A stretch of DNA of 64,000 nucleotides from Allocatelliglobosispora scoriae (GTDB taxonomy: Bacteria > Actinomycetota > Actinomycetes > Mycobacteriales > Micromonosporaceae), in contig NZ_JACHMN010000001.1 of assembly GCF_014204945.1 (NCBI RefSeq), forward strand, positions 744,001 through 808,000, read 5' to 3'. Below, piece after piece: positions 42,614 to 51,781 of this stretch. The translations under genes and the position numbers were made by a program. Under the pieces are notes generated by a model that had not been told where the DNA came from, did not search any database, and worked only from the letters and a program-made list of their open reading frames with translations. Every line of letters begins with the position of its first letter. Position 1 is the stretch's first letter.

Positions 42614-43638
42614 AGCAGGCCGCCGATGGCGTCCAGGGCGTCGCCCGCGCCGTCGATGACGGCCCCGGCACCGTCGCCGACGGCGTGGACGATGTCGTCG
42701 CCTTTGTCGAAGACGAGGTAGTCCACGGCGTCGGCGGCGAGGACCGCCGAGTCGAGGGTGACCAGGGTGCCCGCGTCGACGAGTTTGTCGGCGGCGGCGC
42801 CCGGCGGTCCGAAGAGGAGCAGCCCGTCACTGGCGAGGTGGATCGAGGACGACACGGTGGAGGTGGCGTCGCGGGAGAACTCCAGCACCCCGCGGGCGCC
42901 CCGGTGCTGCTGGGTGGCGAGCTGGTTGACGTCGACGACGAGGGCCGCCGCGGACGCGCCGGGGACGGCGTAGGTCATCAGGCGACGCAGCCGGCCCGCA
43001 CCACGGCCGTCGCCCGCGACGCGTTCGGCCCAGCCGGGGCGGCGGGGCCGGTCGGGGTCGGCGCGGGGCGGCCGGCGGGCGGCGAGGGCGTCCTTGGCGG
43101 AGACGGCGTACCAGGCGGCGGCGTAACGCAGGTTCCAGGCGGCCCGGTCGATGCTCGGGTAGGCGGTGAGGTTGCGGTAGGCGCGGCGGGCCAGGGCGGG
43201 CAGCTTGGAGCCGGTGACGTCGAGGCCGAACAGGTCCACGGCGACCCCGGCGATCCGGGTGGCCCGGCGGGTACGGGTGTCGCGGGCCCCCAGCTCGTGC
43301 TGCAGGTCGTGCTCGGCGCGGACGAATCGGATCGCGCCGGTGAGCTTCTTGGAGGTCCAGATCCCGGCGTCGAGCCGGGCGAGGGCACCGGCGGTCCCGG
43401 CGAGCCAGCGGGCGTCGGCGTGCAGCCCGGTGGTGGCGGTGCGGAGCTGGGCGGCGACGCCGGCGCAGATCGCGGCGACGTCGGGACCGACCCCGGGCAG
43501 GTTCGCCGCAGTGGCTCCGGCGGCGCGGACGCTGCCCGCTGCGGCGGTCAGGTCGCCGGCGGCGCTGCGCAGGGCGACGGCGATCGCGTCGATGTCGTCG
43601 AGGTCGAAGACGTAGCGGGTGACCGGATTGGCGGGCAT
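42610..43638 (-). CDS. Possible type VII-secreted effector/substrate
   Basis: Protein of 342 aa. The first 90 residues are a helical WXG100-like hairpin ('VALRSAAGDLTAAAGSVRAA'). The middle is basic and Arg/Pro-rich. The C-terminal part has hydrophobic, Gly/Ala-rich stretches ('YAVPGASAAALVVDVNQLA', 'DDIVHAVGDGAGAVIDGAGD') that resemble the membrane-active ends of LXG/PPE-type substrates. No toxin signature. ATG 43638 is 1 nt after the stop of the preceding WXG100-like gene (TGACATG), suggesting a secreted pair. Confidence 0.62.
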   Translation of the reverse strand: MPANPVTRYVFDLDDIDAIAVALRSAAGDLTAAAGSVRAAGATAANLPGVGPDVAAICAGVAAQLRTATTGLHADARWLAGTAGALARLDAGIWTSKKLTGAIRFVRAEHDLQHELGARDTRTRRATRIAGVAVDLFGLDVTGSKLPALARRAYRNLTAYPSIDRAAWNLRYAAAWYAVSAKDALAARRPPRADPDRPRRPGWAERVAGDGRGAGRLRRLMTYAVPGASAAALVVDVNQLATQQHRGARGVLEFSRDATSTVSSSIHLASDGLLLFGPPGAAADKLVDAGTLVTLDSAVLAADAVDYLVFDKGDDIVHAVGDGAGAVIDGAGDALDAIGGLL

Positions 43639-43639
43639 G

Positions 43640-43954
43640 TCAGTGGCCCCCGTTCGCGCGCCAGGTGTCGTACCGCTCCTGCCAGCTGCGGCTGAGCCGG
43701 TCGAGCTGCTCGGCGGTGTCGTTCAGCCGCCGGATCGCGGCGCGCAGGCCGTCGTCGAGGTCGGCGGCACGGTGGCGGAACCGGGCCGCCGACGGGCTCT
43801 CGAAGGTGGCCGCCGCCACCGCGCGGCCGATGCCGCCGGCGGCGGACTCGACCCGGATGGCGGCCGATCGCAGCACCGCCGCCTGGGTGGCGGCGGTGCC
43901 GGCGAGCTCGGCGCAGCGGCTCGGATCCACGATGGACACGGTGTGTGGTAGCAC
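43640..43954 (-). CDS. WXG100-like protein without the WXG
   Basis: Helical protein of 104 aa. The turn reads 'TFESPSAARFRHRA' where WXG100 proteins have W-x-G followed by A..F. Long helices lie on either side. GTG 43954 is used because a GAGG site is 8 nt upstream and the palindrome is at the standard distance; GTG 43939 is an alternative. It probably heterodimerises with a partner such as the N-terminal domain of the next protein. Confidence 0.75.
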   Translation of the reverse strand: MLPHTVSIVDPSRCAELAGTAATQAAVLRSAAIRVESAAGGIGRAVAAATFESPSAARFRHRAADLDDGLRAAIRRLNDTAEQLDRLSRSWQERYDTWRANGGH

Positions 43955-43989
43955 CCTGTCAGCCTCGCCGCCCCGGTGGCGCGGCGGCA

Positions 43990-44005
43990 ATGGGAAGGGC
44001 TCACC
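43990..44005 (-). promoter_or_regulatory. Palindromic element b
   Basis: ATGGGAAGGGCTCACC overlaps the stop codon of the PASTA gene. Its centre is 44.5 nt before the GTG at 43954, as for elements a and d. One arm is degenerate. Confidence 0.55.
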
Positions 44006-46418
44006 ACACGTTGCAGATGACGAAGTCGTACCTGATCGGGGACTGGTGGAAGACGTTCCACTCGCCGGTGCCGGGCACCGCCGCGACCCACGTGTTGGCG
44101 TCGTCGAGGAACAGCGCGTGCAGGTCCCGGGTGCCGGCGGGGGCGGCGGCGGGGTCGAAGCAGCGGAACGCCTCACCCTCCATGGCGTACCCGGCCTGGG
44201 CGGCGCCGTTGCCCGAGAGGTAGTAGCCGCCGATCTCACCGCAGCCCGACACGCACCGCGAGCGGAAGATGGGCACCAGTCCGGGCAGGTCGGCGGTGCC
44301 GGGCTGGTAGACCGACGCGAACGACGACTGCGCGCTCCAGCCGCCCGGCGGGCCCTGGCCGCTGCCGGCGGGAGCGAGGAAGTTGGCCCGGCGCGGCGCC
44401 GGCGCCTTCCACCGCAGCAGCGTCACCGCCCCGGTGGTCTCGTAGACGATGGTGACCGCCGTCCCGGCAGGGAGCACGGCGCCGCCGGGGTGGCTCTGCG
44501 CGAGGACCACCCCGAGCTGGTTGGTGGCGGCGTAGTCCTGCCTGTTGCAGGTGAGGAACGCGGCGGCGAGCCGGGCGCAGGCGTCGTCGGGGCCGATGCC
44601 GGTCACGGCTGGCACGGTGGTGTTGGCGTTGCCGTAGAAGGAGACGGTGACCGTGGTGCCGGGGGCGGCGGCGGTGTTGCCGTCGGGGGCCTGCCGGACC
44701 GCGACGCCGGGCTGCTGGCCGGTGCCGGCCGCCGAGCCGAGGTCGTTGCGGGCGCAGTGGAAGCCGTAGGTGGCCGATTCCAGGGTGGTGCAGGCCTGGT
44801 CGATGGGTGTGCCGACGACTGCGGGAACGGCGACGGTGACGGGGTAGGTGATGGTGACGTTGCCGCCGGTGTCGATCCTGGTGCCGGGGGCGGGTTGCTG
44901 GGCGGTGACCACGAACGCGGCGGCGGCGGTGGCGGCGGTGCCCTCCTTGCGTTCCACGCAGGTCAGTTTCGCCTGGCGGACGGCGTCGCAGGCTTCGTCG
45001 GCGGTCATGTTCGCGAGGTTGGGTACCTCGGCGGGGCCGCGGTAGTAGACGGTGATCCGGGAGGTGGGTTTGACCCGCGATCCGGCCGGGGGTTTGGTCG
45101 ACAGGACCGCGCCGGTCTCGCCGTTGCCCTCCGGGACGGCGACGAGGCGGCAGGTGAGCGGCCGCAGCCGCCGGCAGGCCTCGTTGCGGTCGCTGCCGAC
45201 GACGTTGGGTACGACGATGGTCCGCACGGTGGGCGACGGAGACGGCGAGCCGGAGCCCGGTGCCGCGGCGCTGGCGGTCGGCGACGGTGTCGGGCTGGGC
45301 TTGGCCGACGGGCTGGCGGCGGGTTCGCCGGGCTCGCCCTCGGTCTTCACGCCGCGCTTGTCGAAGGTCATGATCGTCCTGTCGTAGGGGTCGCTGACCC
45401 AGAGCAGGTTGTCGCGGACCATGACGTGGAACGGGCGCGCGGTGCCCGGGACCGGCTCGGTCAGGACGACCCGGGGCCCGGCCAGGTCGACCGCGATGAT
45501 GTGGTGGTAGGTGTAGTCGGGCAGGTAGGCGCGGCCCTGGAAGACGACCGGGCGGCCGAACCGGCTCTGCTCGCCCTTGCGGTCGCCGATGACGGTGCGG
45601 CGGATCTCGCCGTCCGCGTCGGCCACGACCAGCTCACCGGTACGCGGGACGAAGACCACGAGCGTGTCCTGCGTGGACTCGTCGGCGATCAGCCCGTTGT
45701 CGGCGGCGAGGTCGAGGCGGCGGACCAGCCCGTCGGCGTCGTAGACCTCGGCCTGCCCGGTGGCGGGCCGGTAGACGACCGGGCGCCCGCCGACCAGGGT
45801 GAGCACGACGTGCTCGCCGAGGCCGCCGACCCGCTGCCGCCCGTCGACCTTGCCGTCGACGACCCGGAACAGCTCCCCGCTGTCGGGCGCGTAGCCCCAC
45901 CCCACGCCGCCGCCGTCGACGACCATCTGGTCGATCTTGGCTGGTAGCGGCACGTCGCTGCCCGGCCCGCCGAGACCGTCGAGGCGGCTCGCCGTGCCGC
46001 GTACGGCATCCACCAGGTACGCGTTGTCGCCGCCGCTCTCCACCGTGAGCCGCCCGCTGGACTCGGGGCGCTTGTCGACGGGCTCGGGCTCCATCGTGTC
46101 GGTGGGCAGCAGCGTCACCTCACCGGTGTCGTTGTTGACCGCGTAGACGACGCCCGGGCGGACCTGGACGACCTCCAGCTGCTGGGTGCCGGTGGCGAGC
46201 GTCTTGGCGGACTCGGCGTCGATGTCGCCGCTGGCGCCGTTGATGTGCACCACGGAGTGCTGCTTCTGCAGGTAGGCGCTGCCGTCGCCGAGCGCGGAGT
46301 CGGAGCGCTGGTAGCCGACGGTGAAGACCGCCGCTCCGGCGCCGGCGACCGCGACGATCGCCAGTGCCGCCCGCAGCAGCCGGTGGGCGGGCAACCACGA
46401 CGTGAGGAGATCGGACAC
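44001..46418 (-). CDS. Membrane protein with beta-propeller-like and four PASTA domains
   Basis: Protein of 805 aa with one N-terminal membrane helix (about 14-38) and a large exterior. Residues 50-370 look like a beta-propeller ('LPAKIDQMVVDGGGVGWGYA', 'HIIAVDLAGPRVVL'). A Pro/Ser linker (about 372-405) is followed by four PASTA repeats to about 675 ('IVVPNVVGSDRNEACRRL', 'VTITYPVTVAVPAVVGTPID'). The last 120 residues have paired Cys and 'GYAMEGEAFRCF', loosely like DUF5648. PASTA domains bind peptidoglycan stem peptides, so it may anchor the secretion system to the wall. Start GTG 46418 has no ribosome site; a palindromic element lies 55.5 nt upstream. Confidence 0.85.
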   Translation of the reverse strand: MSDLLTSWLPAHRLLRAALAIVAVAGAGAAVFTVGYQRSDSALGDGSAYLQKQHSVVHINGASGDIDAESAKTLATGTQQLEVVQVRPGVVYAVNNDTGEVTLLPTDTMEPEPVDKRPESSGRLTVESGGDNAYLVDAVRGTASRLDGLGGPGSDVPLPAKIDQMVVDGGGVGWGYAPDSGELFRVVDGKVDGRQRVGGLGEHVVLTLVGGRPVVYRPATGQAEVYDADGLVRRLDLAADNGLIADESTQDTLVVFVPRTGELVVADADGEIRRTVIGDRKGEQSRFGRPVVFQGRAYLPDYTYHHIIAVDLAGPRVVLTEPVPGTARPFHVMVRDNLLWVSDPYDRTIMTFDKRGVKTEGEPGEPAASPSAKPSPTPSPTASAAAPGSGSPSPSPTVRTIVVPNVVGSDRNEACRRLRPLTCRLVAVPEGNGETGAVLSTKPPAGSRVKPTSRITVYYRGPAEVPNLANMTADEACDAVRQAKLTCVERKEGTAATAAAAFVVTAQQPAPGTRIDTGGNVTITYPVTVAVPAVVGTPIDQACTTLESATYGFHCARNDLGSAAGTGQQPGVAVRQAPDGNTAAAPGTTVTVSFYGNANTTVPAVTGIGPDDACARLAAAFLTCNRQDYAATNQLGVVLAQSHPGGAVLPAGTAVTIVYETTGAVTLLRWKAPAPRRANFLAPAGSGQGPPGGWSAQSSFASVYQPGTADLPGLVPIFRSRCVSGCGEIGGYYLSGNGAAQAGYAMEGEAFRCFDPAAAPAGTRDLHALFLDDANTWVAAVPGTGEWNVFHQSPIRYDFVICNVW

Positions 46419-46464
46419 CTGGTAGACAATAGGTGACGATTGATGCTCCGTGCAGCGTACGCCG

Positions 46465-46480
46465 ATGGGGAGGGCTTACC
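46465..46480. promoter_or_regulatory. Palindromic element c in the divergent PASTA/FHA region
   Basis: ATGGGGAGGGCTTACC. Its centre is 55.5 nt before the PASTA start, one helical turn more than the other copies, with TATTGT seven bases before that start. On the other side it is only 10.5 nt from the FHA start and overlaps its GGGAGGG ribosome site. Confidence 0.55.
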
Positions 46481-46483
46481 AAC

Positions 46484-47161
46484 GTGACGGACCAGGCACG
46501 CATCACCCTCGACACGACGGCGGTGACCGCGACCGCCGAGGCACCGGTGAGCTTCGGCCGGGCGACGGACTGCGATCTCTGCCTCGACGAGCACGACACC
46601 GGCGTCTCCCGCCGGTCCGGGGTGGTGGAGTTCGACCACGGGACCTGGTGGGTCCGCAACACCTCCTCCACCCGTCCGCTGTCCATCGTGGACGACCACG
46701 GTTTCCGCAGCGTGCTGCCGCCCGGGCGGCGGGTCGCCGTCGAGTCACCGGTACGCGTCCTCGTCGACCGGGCCGCCGGGCGCCCGTTCAGCCTGCTGGT
46801 GGAGCCGCTGGGCGTCCCGGCGGCGAGCGCGGCGGAGGCGGCGCCGACCGGCGTACCGACCGCGGTCGGCGAGCAGGTGCTGATCAGCGACGCCGACCGG
46901 TTGGCGATGGTGGCCCTGTTCGCCGGCTACCTGGAGGACCCGCCCCGCTACGACCCCTACCCCAAGACTTACGCCGCAGCCGCCGCCCGGCTCGGCTGGC
47001 CCCGCACCACGCTGGTCAAACGCATCGAGTACCTGCGCGGGCGCCTGGACGCGGCGGGCGTGCCGAGCATGACCGGCTGGACGGCCCTGACCAACCTCGC
47101 CGAGTACGCCATCAGCCGCCGCCTCATCACCCGCGACGACCTGGACCTGCTGCAACGCTGA
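46484..47161 (+). CDS. FHA domain protein with C-terminal winged helix
   Basis: Protein of 225 aa. Residues about 20-105 are a forkhead-associated domain ('VSFGRATDCDLCLDEHDTGV', SRRSG, 'WWVRNTSSTRPL'), which reads phosphothreonine. Residues about 150-225 are a winged-helix-like domain ('YPKTYAAAAARLGWPRTTLV', 'KRIEYLRGRLD'). It could link the Ser/Thr kinase encoded downstream to transcription, for example through the palindromic elements of this locus (inference). GTG 46484 follows GGGAGGG by 9 nt. It is divergent from the PASTA gene. Confidence 0.82.
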   Translation: MTDQARITLDTTAVTATAEAPVSFGRATDCDLCLDEHDTGVSRRSGVVEFDHGTWWVRNTSSTRPLSIVDDHGFRSVLPPGRRVAVESPVRVLVDRAAGRPFSLLVEPLGVPAASAAEAAPTGVPTAVGEQVLISDADRLAMVALFAGYLEDPPRYDPYPKTYAAAAARLGWPRTTLVKRIEYLRGRLDAAGVPSMTGWTALTNLAEYAISRRLITRDDLDLLQR

Positions 47162-47174
47162 ACACCGCCGGGCC

Positions 47175-47190
47175 ATGGGAAGGGCTTCCG
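47175..47190 (+). promoter_or_regulatory. Palindromic element d
   Basis: Identical to element a. Its centre lies 44.5 nt before the ATG of the WXG100 gene at 47228. TAGCCT at 47214-47219 could be the -10 of a leaderless transcript. Confidence 0.6.
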
Positions 47191-47227
47191 ATTCCGCCCG
47201 CCCCTGATGATTCCTAGCCTTTGCGGC

Positions 47228-47491
47228 ATGACTGTTATCGGTGGTGAGATCACCCAGCTCCACTCGCTCCAGGGCGGCTTCAACCGGCACGCCGGAACCG
47301 TGGAGGACCTGCTGCGGGAGCTGCGCGGGCAGCTCGACAGCACCTATTGGAAGGGCGGCGCGGCCGAGCGGTTCCGCTCCGACTGGGCCACCCTCTACGA
47401 GCCCGCGCTGACCAAGCTCTCCGGTGCCCTGCAGGAGGCGGCGACACACGTGCGCCTGCAGGCGGACCGGTTCGAGCAGGCCGGCGGCTGA
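47228..47491 (+). CDS. WXG100 family type VII secretion protein
   Basis: EsxA/EsxB-like protein of 87 aa with the turn motif 'STYWKGGAAERFRSDW' (W-K-G) and helices on both sides. These are the signature secreted or structural partners of type VII systems. No ribosome site precedes ATG 47228, in keeping with a leaderless promoter at element d. The secretion ATPase gene starts 19 nt after its stop. Confidence 0.9.
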   Translation: MTVIGGEITQLHSLQGGFNRHAGTVEDLLRELRGQLDSTYWKGGAAERFRSDWATLYEPALTKLSGALQEAATHVRLQADRFEQAGG

Positions 47492-47510
47492 CGAGAAGAC
47501 GGCGGCGACA

Positions 47511-50500
47511 GTGGAATGGGAGATCCCGCTCGCCGGCGCCGACGGGGCACCCGCAGCGATCATCGTCCGGGCCGGCGACGCCGCCACGGTCGGTGACCTG
47601 CGGGCCGCCCTGGCCGACGCCGGCCGGCCGGACCTGGACTGGGCCTGCCCGGACGACACCCCGCTGGCCCGGGCCGGGCTGCTGACCGGCCGATCCCCGG
47701 CCCGGTCGGCCCGCGCCGAGCACGCCACCGCGCAGGAGCCGTGGGAACTCGCCGCCATCGGCGGCCGCGACGCAGGCCTGCGCGCGGCCGCCCAGCCGGG
47801 CGTCACCCTGTCGGTGGGCCGCTCCCGCGACAGCGCCCTGCGCCTGACCGACCCGGAGGTCAGCCGCCGCCACGCCACCGTCGCCATCGGTCCGGACGGC
47901 GACGCGGTGCTCGCCGACGCGGGCTCCCGCAACGGCGTCGTCCACACCGGACACCGCCTCGGCGCCGACGCCGCCCTCGGTTTCGCCGACACCTTCGCCG
48001 TCGGAGAGACCGTGCTGGCGGTGCGGGCGGTCGACCCCGCCGACGCGCCGATCGAGGAGCGCGACGGGGTGCTGCGCTACAACCGGCCGCCCCGCATCGC
48101 CGCCCCGGTCCCGACCGCCGAGTTCACCGCGCCGGGCCGACCGGCGCAGCCGCGCGGCGTACGCATCCCGCTCGTCGCGGCCCTGCTGCCGCTGCTGCTC
48201 GCGGGTGCCGCGTGGCTGCTGTTCCCCAGCGCGGGGTATTTCCTGCTCTTCCTCGCCCTCTCCCCCGTACTGCTGATCGCGAACTTCATCAGCGACCGGC
48301 GCAGCGGCCGCCGCGAGCACCGCGACGCGCTGCGCGCCTTCGAGGCCGATCATGCGGCGATCGCGGCGAGCCTCACCGCGCTCGCCGCCGAGCAGGGCCG
48401 CTCGCGCCGCAACGCCGAACCCGACCCGGCGCTGGTACGCCGGATCGCCACCGGCCCCACCAGCAGGCTCTTCGAGCGCCGCCCCGACGATGCGGACTTC
48501 CTGCGGCTGCGGGTCGGGCTCGGCCGCCGACCGGTGGCCGCCCGCATCACCGGCCAGGGCGCCGACCAGGTGAGCCCGCCCGAGATCGAGCACTGCCCGG
48601 TGACCCTGGACCTGCCCGCGCTCGACGTCATCGGCATCGCCGGACCGGCCGAGACGGTCGAAGCGTCGGCGCGAGCGGTGCTCGGGCAGCTCGCCGCGCT
48701 GCACGCCCCGCACGAGGTCGGGCTCGTCGTCATCACCGGCCAGGACCGGGCAGCGGCCTGGGACTGGGCGGCGTGGCTGCCGCACACCCTGCCGCACACC
48801 GGCGACTTCGCCTGCCACCGGCTCATCGCCACCGACGCCGACCAGGCCACCGCCCGCCTCGCCGAGCTGCGCCGGATCATCGAGGATCGCCTCGCCGACC
48901 GGCACTCCGCGCTGCGCCGGACCGGCCCGACCGGCCGCCGGATGGTGCTCGTCGTCGACGGCTCCCGGCACCTGCGCCAGCTGCTCGACCTCTCCTTCGT
49001 GCTCGCCTCCGGTCCCGAGGCCGGGGTCTACGCCGTCTGCCTCGACAGCGCCGCGCAGAACCTGCCCGACGAGTGCGGCGCCACGCTGGTGGCGTCCGGC
49101 ACCCGGGCCACGGTCCGCCGCCCCGGCGACACCCACGACGACGACGTCCTCCTCGACGGCACCACGCACCCGTTCGCCCTGGAGATCGGGCGGGCGCTGG
49201 CACCGGTCCGCGTGCTCGGCGGCCGGGGCGGCGCGGGCGCCGAACTCCCGACGGCGGTCCGGCTGCTCGACCTCACCGGCGGCGCCGACCCGGCCCGGAT
49301 CGAAGCCCGCTGGCGCGATGGCGGCCCGGTCACCGCCCTGCTCGGCGTCGGCCCGCAGGGATCCCTCGAAGTGGACCTGCGCCGCGACGGACCGCACGCC
49401 CTCATCGCCGGTACCACCGGCGCGGGCAAGTCGGAGCTGCTGCAGACGTTCGTCACGTCGATGGCGCTGGCCAGCCCGCCCGACATGGTCACCTTCGTGC
49501 TCGTCGACTACAAGGGCGGTGCCGCGTTCGCCGACTGCCGCGACCTGCCGCACACCGTCGGCATGGTCACCGACCTCGACGGCCACCTCGTCAACCGGGC
49601 CCTCGCGTCGCTCTCGGCGGAGCTGCGCCGCCGCGAGCACGTCCTGGCCGCGGCGGGCGCCACCGACATCGACGACCTGCTCGCCAAGGGCGGCAGGCTG
49701 GCCCGGCTGGTGATCGTCATCGACGAGTTCGCGTCGCTGCTGCAGGAGGTGCCCGACTTCGTCACCGGCATCGTGGGGATCGGCAACCGGGGACGCAGCC
49801 TCGGCGTACACGTCGTCCTGGCGACCCAGCGGCCCGGCGGCAAGGTCGGCGCGGACCTGCGGGCCAACCTGAACCTGCGGGTGTGCCTGCGCGTCGCGAA
49901 CGCAGACGAGAGCAACGACGTCATCGACTCCCCCGACGCCGCCCGGCTGTCGCGCCACCATCCCGGGCGCGGCTACCTGCGGTCCGGGCACGGCGACCTG
50001 ACCGCGTTCCAGACCGCCCGCGCCGCATGGCCCCGCACCACACGGGACCCGGCGCTCGTCGCCGTACGGCCCTGGCGGGTGACCGACCTCGGGCGCCCCG
50101 CCCCCGTCGACGCCCGTCCCGATGGTGACACCGAGACCGACCTGCCGGGCACCGTCGCCGCGATCCGCCGGGCCGCCGCCGCGTCCGGGCGGCAGACCCC
50201 GCCGAGCCCGTGGCTGCCGCCGCTGCCCGAGCGGATCGGGCTCGCCGAGCTGCCGCCGACCACGGGCGGCTCCGCCTACGCGGCCGGGATCGGGCTCGCC
50301 GACCATCCCGCACGGCAGCGGCAGGAGACCTTCCTGCTCGACCTCGACACCTGCGGACCGGTCGTCGTCGCCGGGACCGGCCGCAGCGGGCGCTCCACCG
50401 CGCTGCGGACCATCGCCGCCGTCCTCGCCGACCGGTGCAGCCCCGCCGACCTGCACCTCTACGTCCTCGACCAGGGCAACCGGGCGCTGGCCGGGCTGGC

Positions 50501-51719
50501 GGCACTGCCGCACTGCGGTGCCTACGCCGACGCCGAGGACACCGACCGCACCGAACGCATCCTGGCCCACCTGGGCCGCGAGGTGTCCCGGCGGGAACGC
50601 GACGGCGCCACCGCGCCGCGCACCGTCCTGCTGATCGACCGGTACGAGGTGTTCACCGCCCGGTTCGGCGAGACCGACAACGGCCGCCTCGTCGACGCGG
50701 TCGCCGACCTGCTCCGCCGAGGGCCCGCCGTCGGGATCGGCACCGTCATCGCCACCGACAAGACCGCCTTCGGCCACCGGCTCGCCAACGCCGCCGAGAC
50801 CCGGATCGTGCTGCGCCACGCCGACAACGACGACCTCGCCGCGTACGGGCTGGTGCCCCGCGAGGTGCCCGCACACCTGCCACCGGGGCGGGCGCTGATC
50901 CTGCCCGGCCCGGTCGAGACCCAGCTCGCCGAGGCCGAACCCGCCACCGCCCGACTGATCCAGCGCTGGGCCGGGATGCCCGCATCGCAGCTGCCGCAGC
51001 GCATCGACCCGCTGCCGGCCGCGATCGGCGAGGACGAGCTGGCGGCGCTGAGACTGACCGGACCGCCACGGCCGACCGGTCCCGCCTGGTGCACGCTGGG
51101 CTGCGGCGGCGACCACCTGGCCCCGGTCGACGTCGAACTGGAGCAGGGGTTCCTCATCGCCGGCCCGCCCGGGTCCGGTCGCAGCACCGCCCTCGCCGCG
51201 ATCGCCGCGTCCCTGGCCGGACGGGCCTCCGGCCAGCTGCCGCTGGTGGTGCTCTGCCCCCGCCGGTCGCCGCTGCGCGACCTCGACGGCGCCCCGGGCA
51301 TCCGCGCGGTGCTGGACGGGTCCGTCGCGGGCGAGGTGGCCGACGCGCTCGCCCAGGTCCCGGCCGCCGTCATCGTCGACGACGCCGAACAGCTCGCCGA
51401 CGGCGCGGTCGCGCAGCTCCTGGAGGACTTCGTCCGCCGGGCCCGCGACAACGGCAGCCTCGTCGTCGCCGCCGGCACCACCGACGACCTGCAGTTGCAG
51501 CGCTTCCGCGGCTGGCTGAACCTGCTGCGGCGAAACCGCCGCGGCCTGCTGCTCAGCCCAGCGTCGCATGTGGATGGAGAACTGTTCGACCTGCAGCTGC
51601 CCCGCTCCACCGGCGGCGCCTGGCCGCCCGGGCGGGCACTGCACGTCGGTCGCGGCGCCCAGCCGTCATCGATACAGGTCACCGCTGCTGCGCTCGGTGC
51701 GGAGCGGGTGCCGTGGTAG
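47511..51719 (+). CDS. eccC: FHA-FtsK/SpoIIIE type VII secretion ATPase (EccC/EssC-like)
   Basis: Motor of 1402 aa. Residues about 85-165 are an FHA domain ('LSVGRSRDSALRLTDPEVSR', RHATV, GSRNG). Two membrane helices follow (about 217-258), then three FtsK-type ATPase domains. Walker A of domain 1 is canonical, 'GTTGAGKSELL' near 634, with Walker B 'LVIVIDEFASL'. Domains 2 ('GTGRSGRSTAL', near 953) and 3 ('GPPGSGRSTAL', near 1217) have Arg for the Walker Lys, so probably only domain 1 hydrolyses ATP. The N-terminal FHA before the helices is closer to firmicute EssC than to mycobacterial EccC. GTG 47511 is used; the ribosome site is weak. Confidence 0.9.
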   Translation: MEWEIPLAGADGAPAAIIVRAGDAATVGDLRAALADAGRPDLDWACPDDTPLARAGLLTGRSPARSARAEHATAQEPWELAAIGGRDAGLRAAAQPGVTLSVGRSRDSALRLTDPEVSRRHATVAIGPDGDAVLADAGSRNGVVHTGHRLGADAALGFADTFAVGETVLAVRAVDPADAPIEERDGVLRYNRPPRIAAPVPTAEFTAPGRPAQPRGVRIPLVAALLPLLLAGAAWLLFPSAGYFLLFLALSPVLLIANFISDRRSGRREHRDALRAFEADHAAIAASLTALAAEQGRSRRNAEPDPALVRRIATGPTSRLFERRPDDADFLRLRVGLGRRPVAARITGQGADQVSPPEIEHCPVTLDLPALDVIGIAGPAETVEASARAVLGQLAALHAPHEVGLVVITGQDRAAAWDWAAWLPHTLPHTGDFACHRLIATDADQATARLAELRRIIEDRLADRHSALRRTGPTGRRMVLVVDGSRHLRQLLDLSFVLASGPEAGVYAVCLDSAAQNLPDECGATLVASGTRATVRRPGDTHDDDVLLDGTTHPFALEIGRALAPVRVLGGRGGAGAELPTAVRLLDLTGGADPARIEARWRDGGPVTALLGVGPQGSLEVDLRRDGPHALIAGTTGAGKSELLQTFVTSMALASPPDMVTFVLVDYKGGAAFADCRDLPHTVGMVTDLDGHLVNRALASLSAELRRREHVLAAAGATDIDDLLAKGGRLARLVIVIDEFASLLQEVPDFVTGIVGIGNRGRSLGVHVVLATQRPGGKVGADLRANLNLRVCLRVANADESNDVIDSPDAARLSRHHPGRGYLRSGHGDLTAFQTARAAWPRTTRDPALVAVRPWRVTDLGRPAPVDARPDGDTETDLPGTVAAIRRAAAASGRQTPPSPWLPPLPERIGLAELPPTTGGSAYAAGIGLADHPARQRQETFLLDLDTCGPVVVAGTGRSGRSTALRTIAAVLADRCSPADLHLYVLDQGNRALAGLAALPHCGAYADAEDTDRTERILAHLGREVSRRERDGATAPRTVLLIDRYEVFTARFGETDNGRLVDAVADLLRRGPAVGIGTVIATDKTAFGHRLANAAETRIVLRHADNDDLAAYGLVPREVPAHLPPGRALILPGPVETQLAEAEPATARLIQRWAGMPASQLPQRIDPLPAAIGEDELAALRLTGPPRPTGPAWCTLGCGGDHLAPVDVELEQGFLIAGPPGSGRSTALAAIAASLAGRASGQLPLVVLCPRRSPLRDLDGAPGIRAVLDGSVAGEVADALAQVPAAVIVDDAEQLADGAVAQLLEDFVRRARDNGSLVVAAGTTDDLQLQRFRGWLNLLRRNRRGLLLSPASHVDGELFDLQLPRSTGGAWPPGRALHVGRGAQPSSIQVTAAALGAERVPW

Positions 51720-51781
51720 ACCTCCTCGCCGTGCCGGGCTATGGTGCGGACGACATCGATGATTCTTCACGGGTGGGACGG

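Noticed and set aside
47280-51644. A 1454-codon minus-strand frame opposite the FtsK-type motor
   Set aside because: Repetitive Gly/Arg/Val-rich translation without domains, against three recognisable ATPase domains on the other strand.
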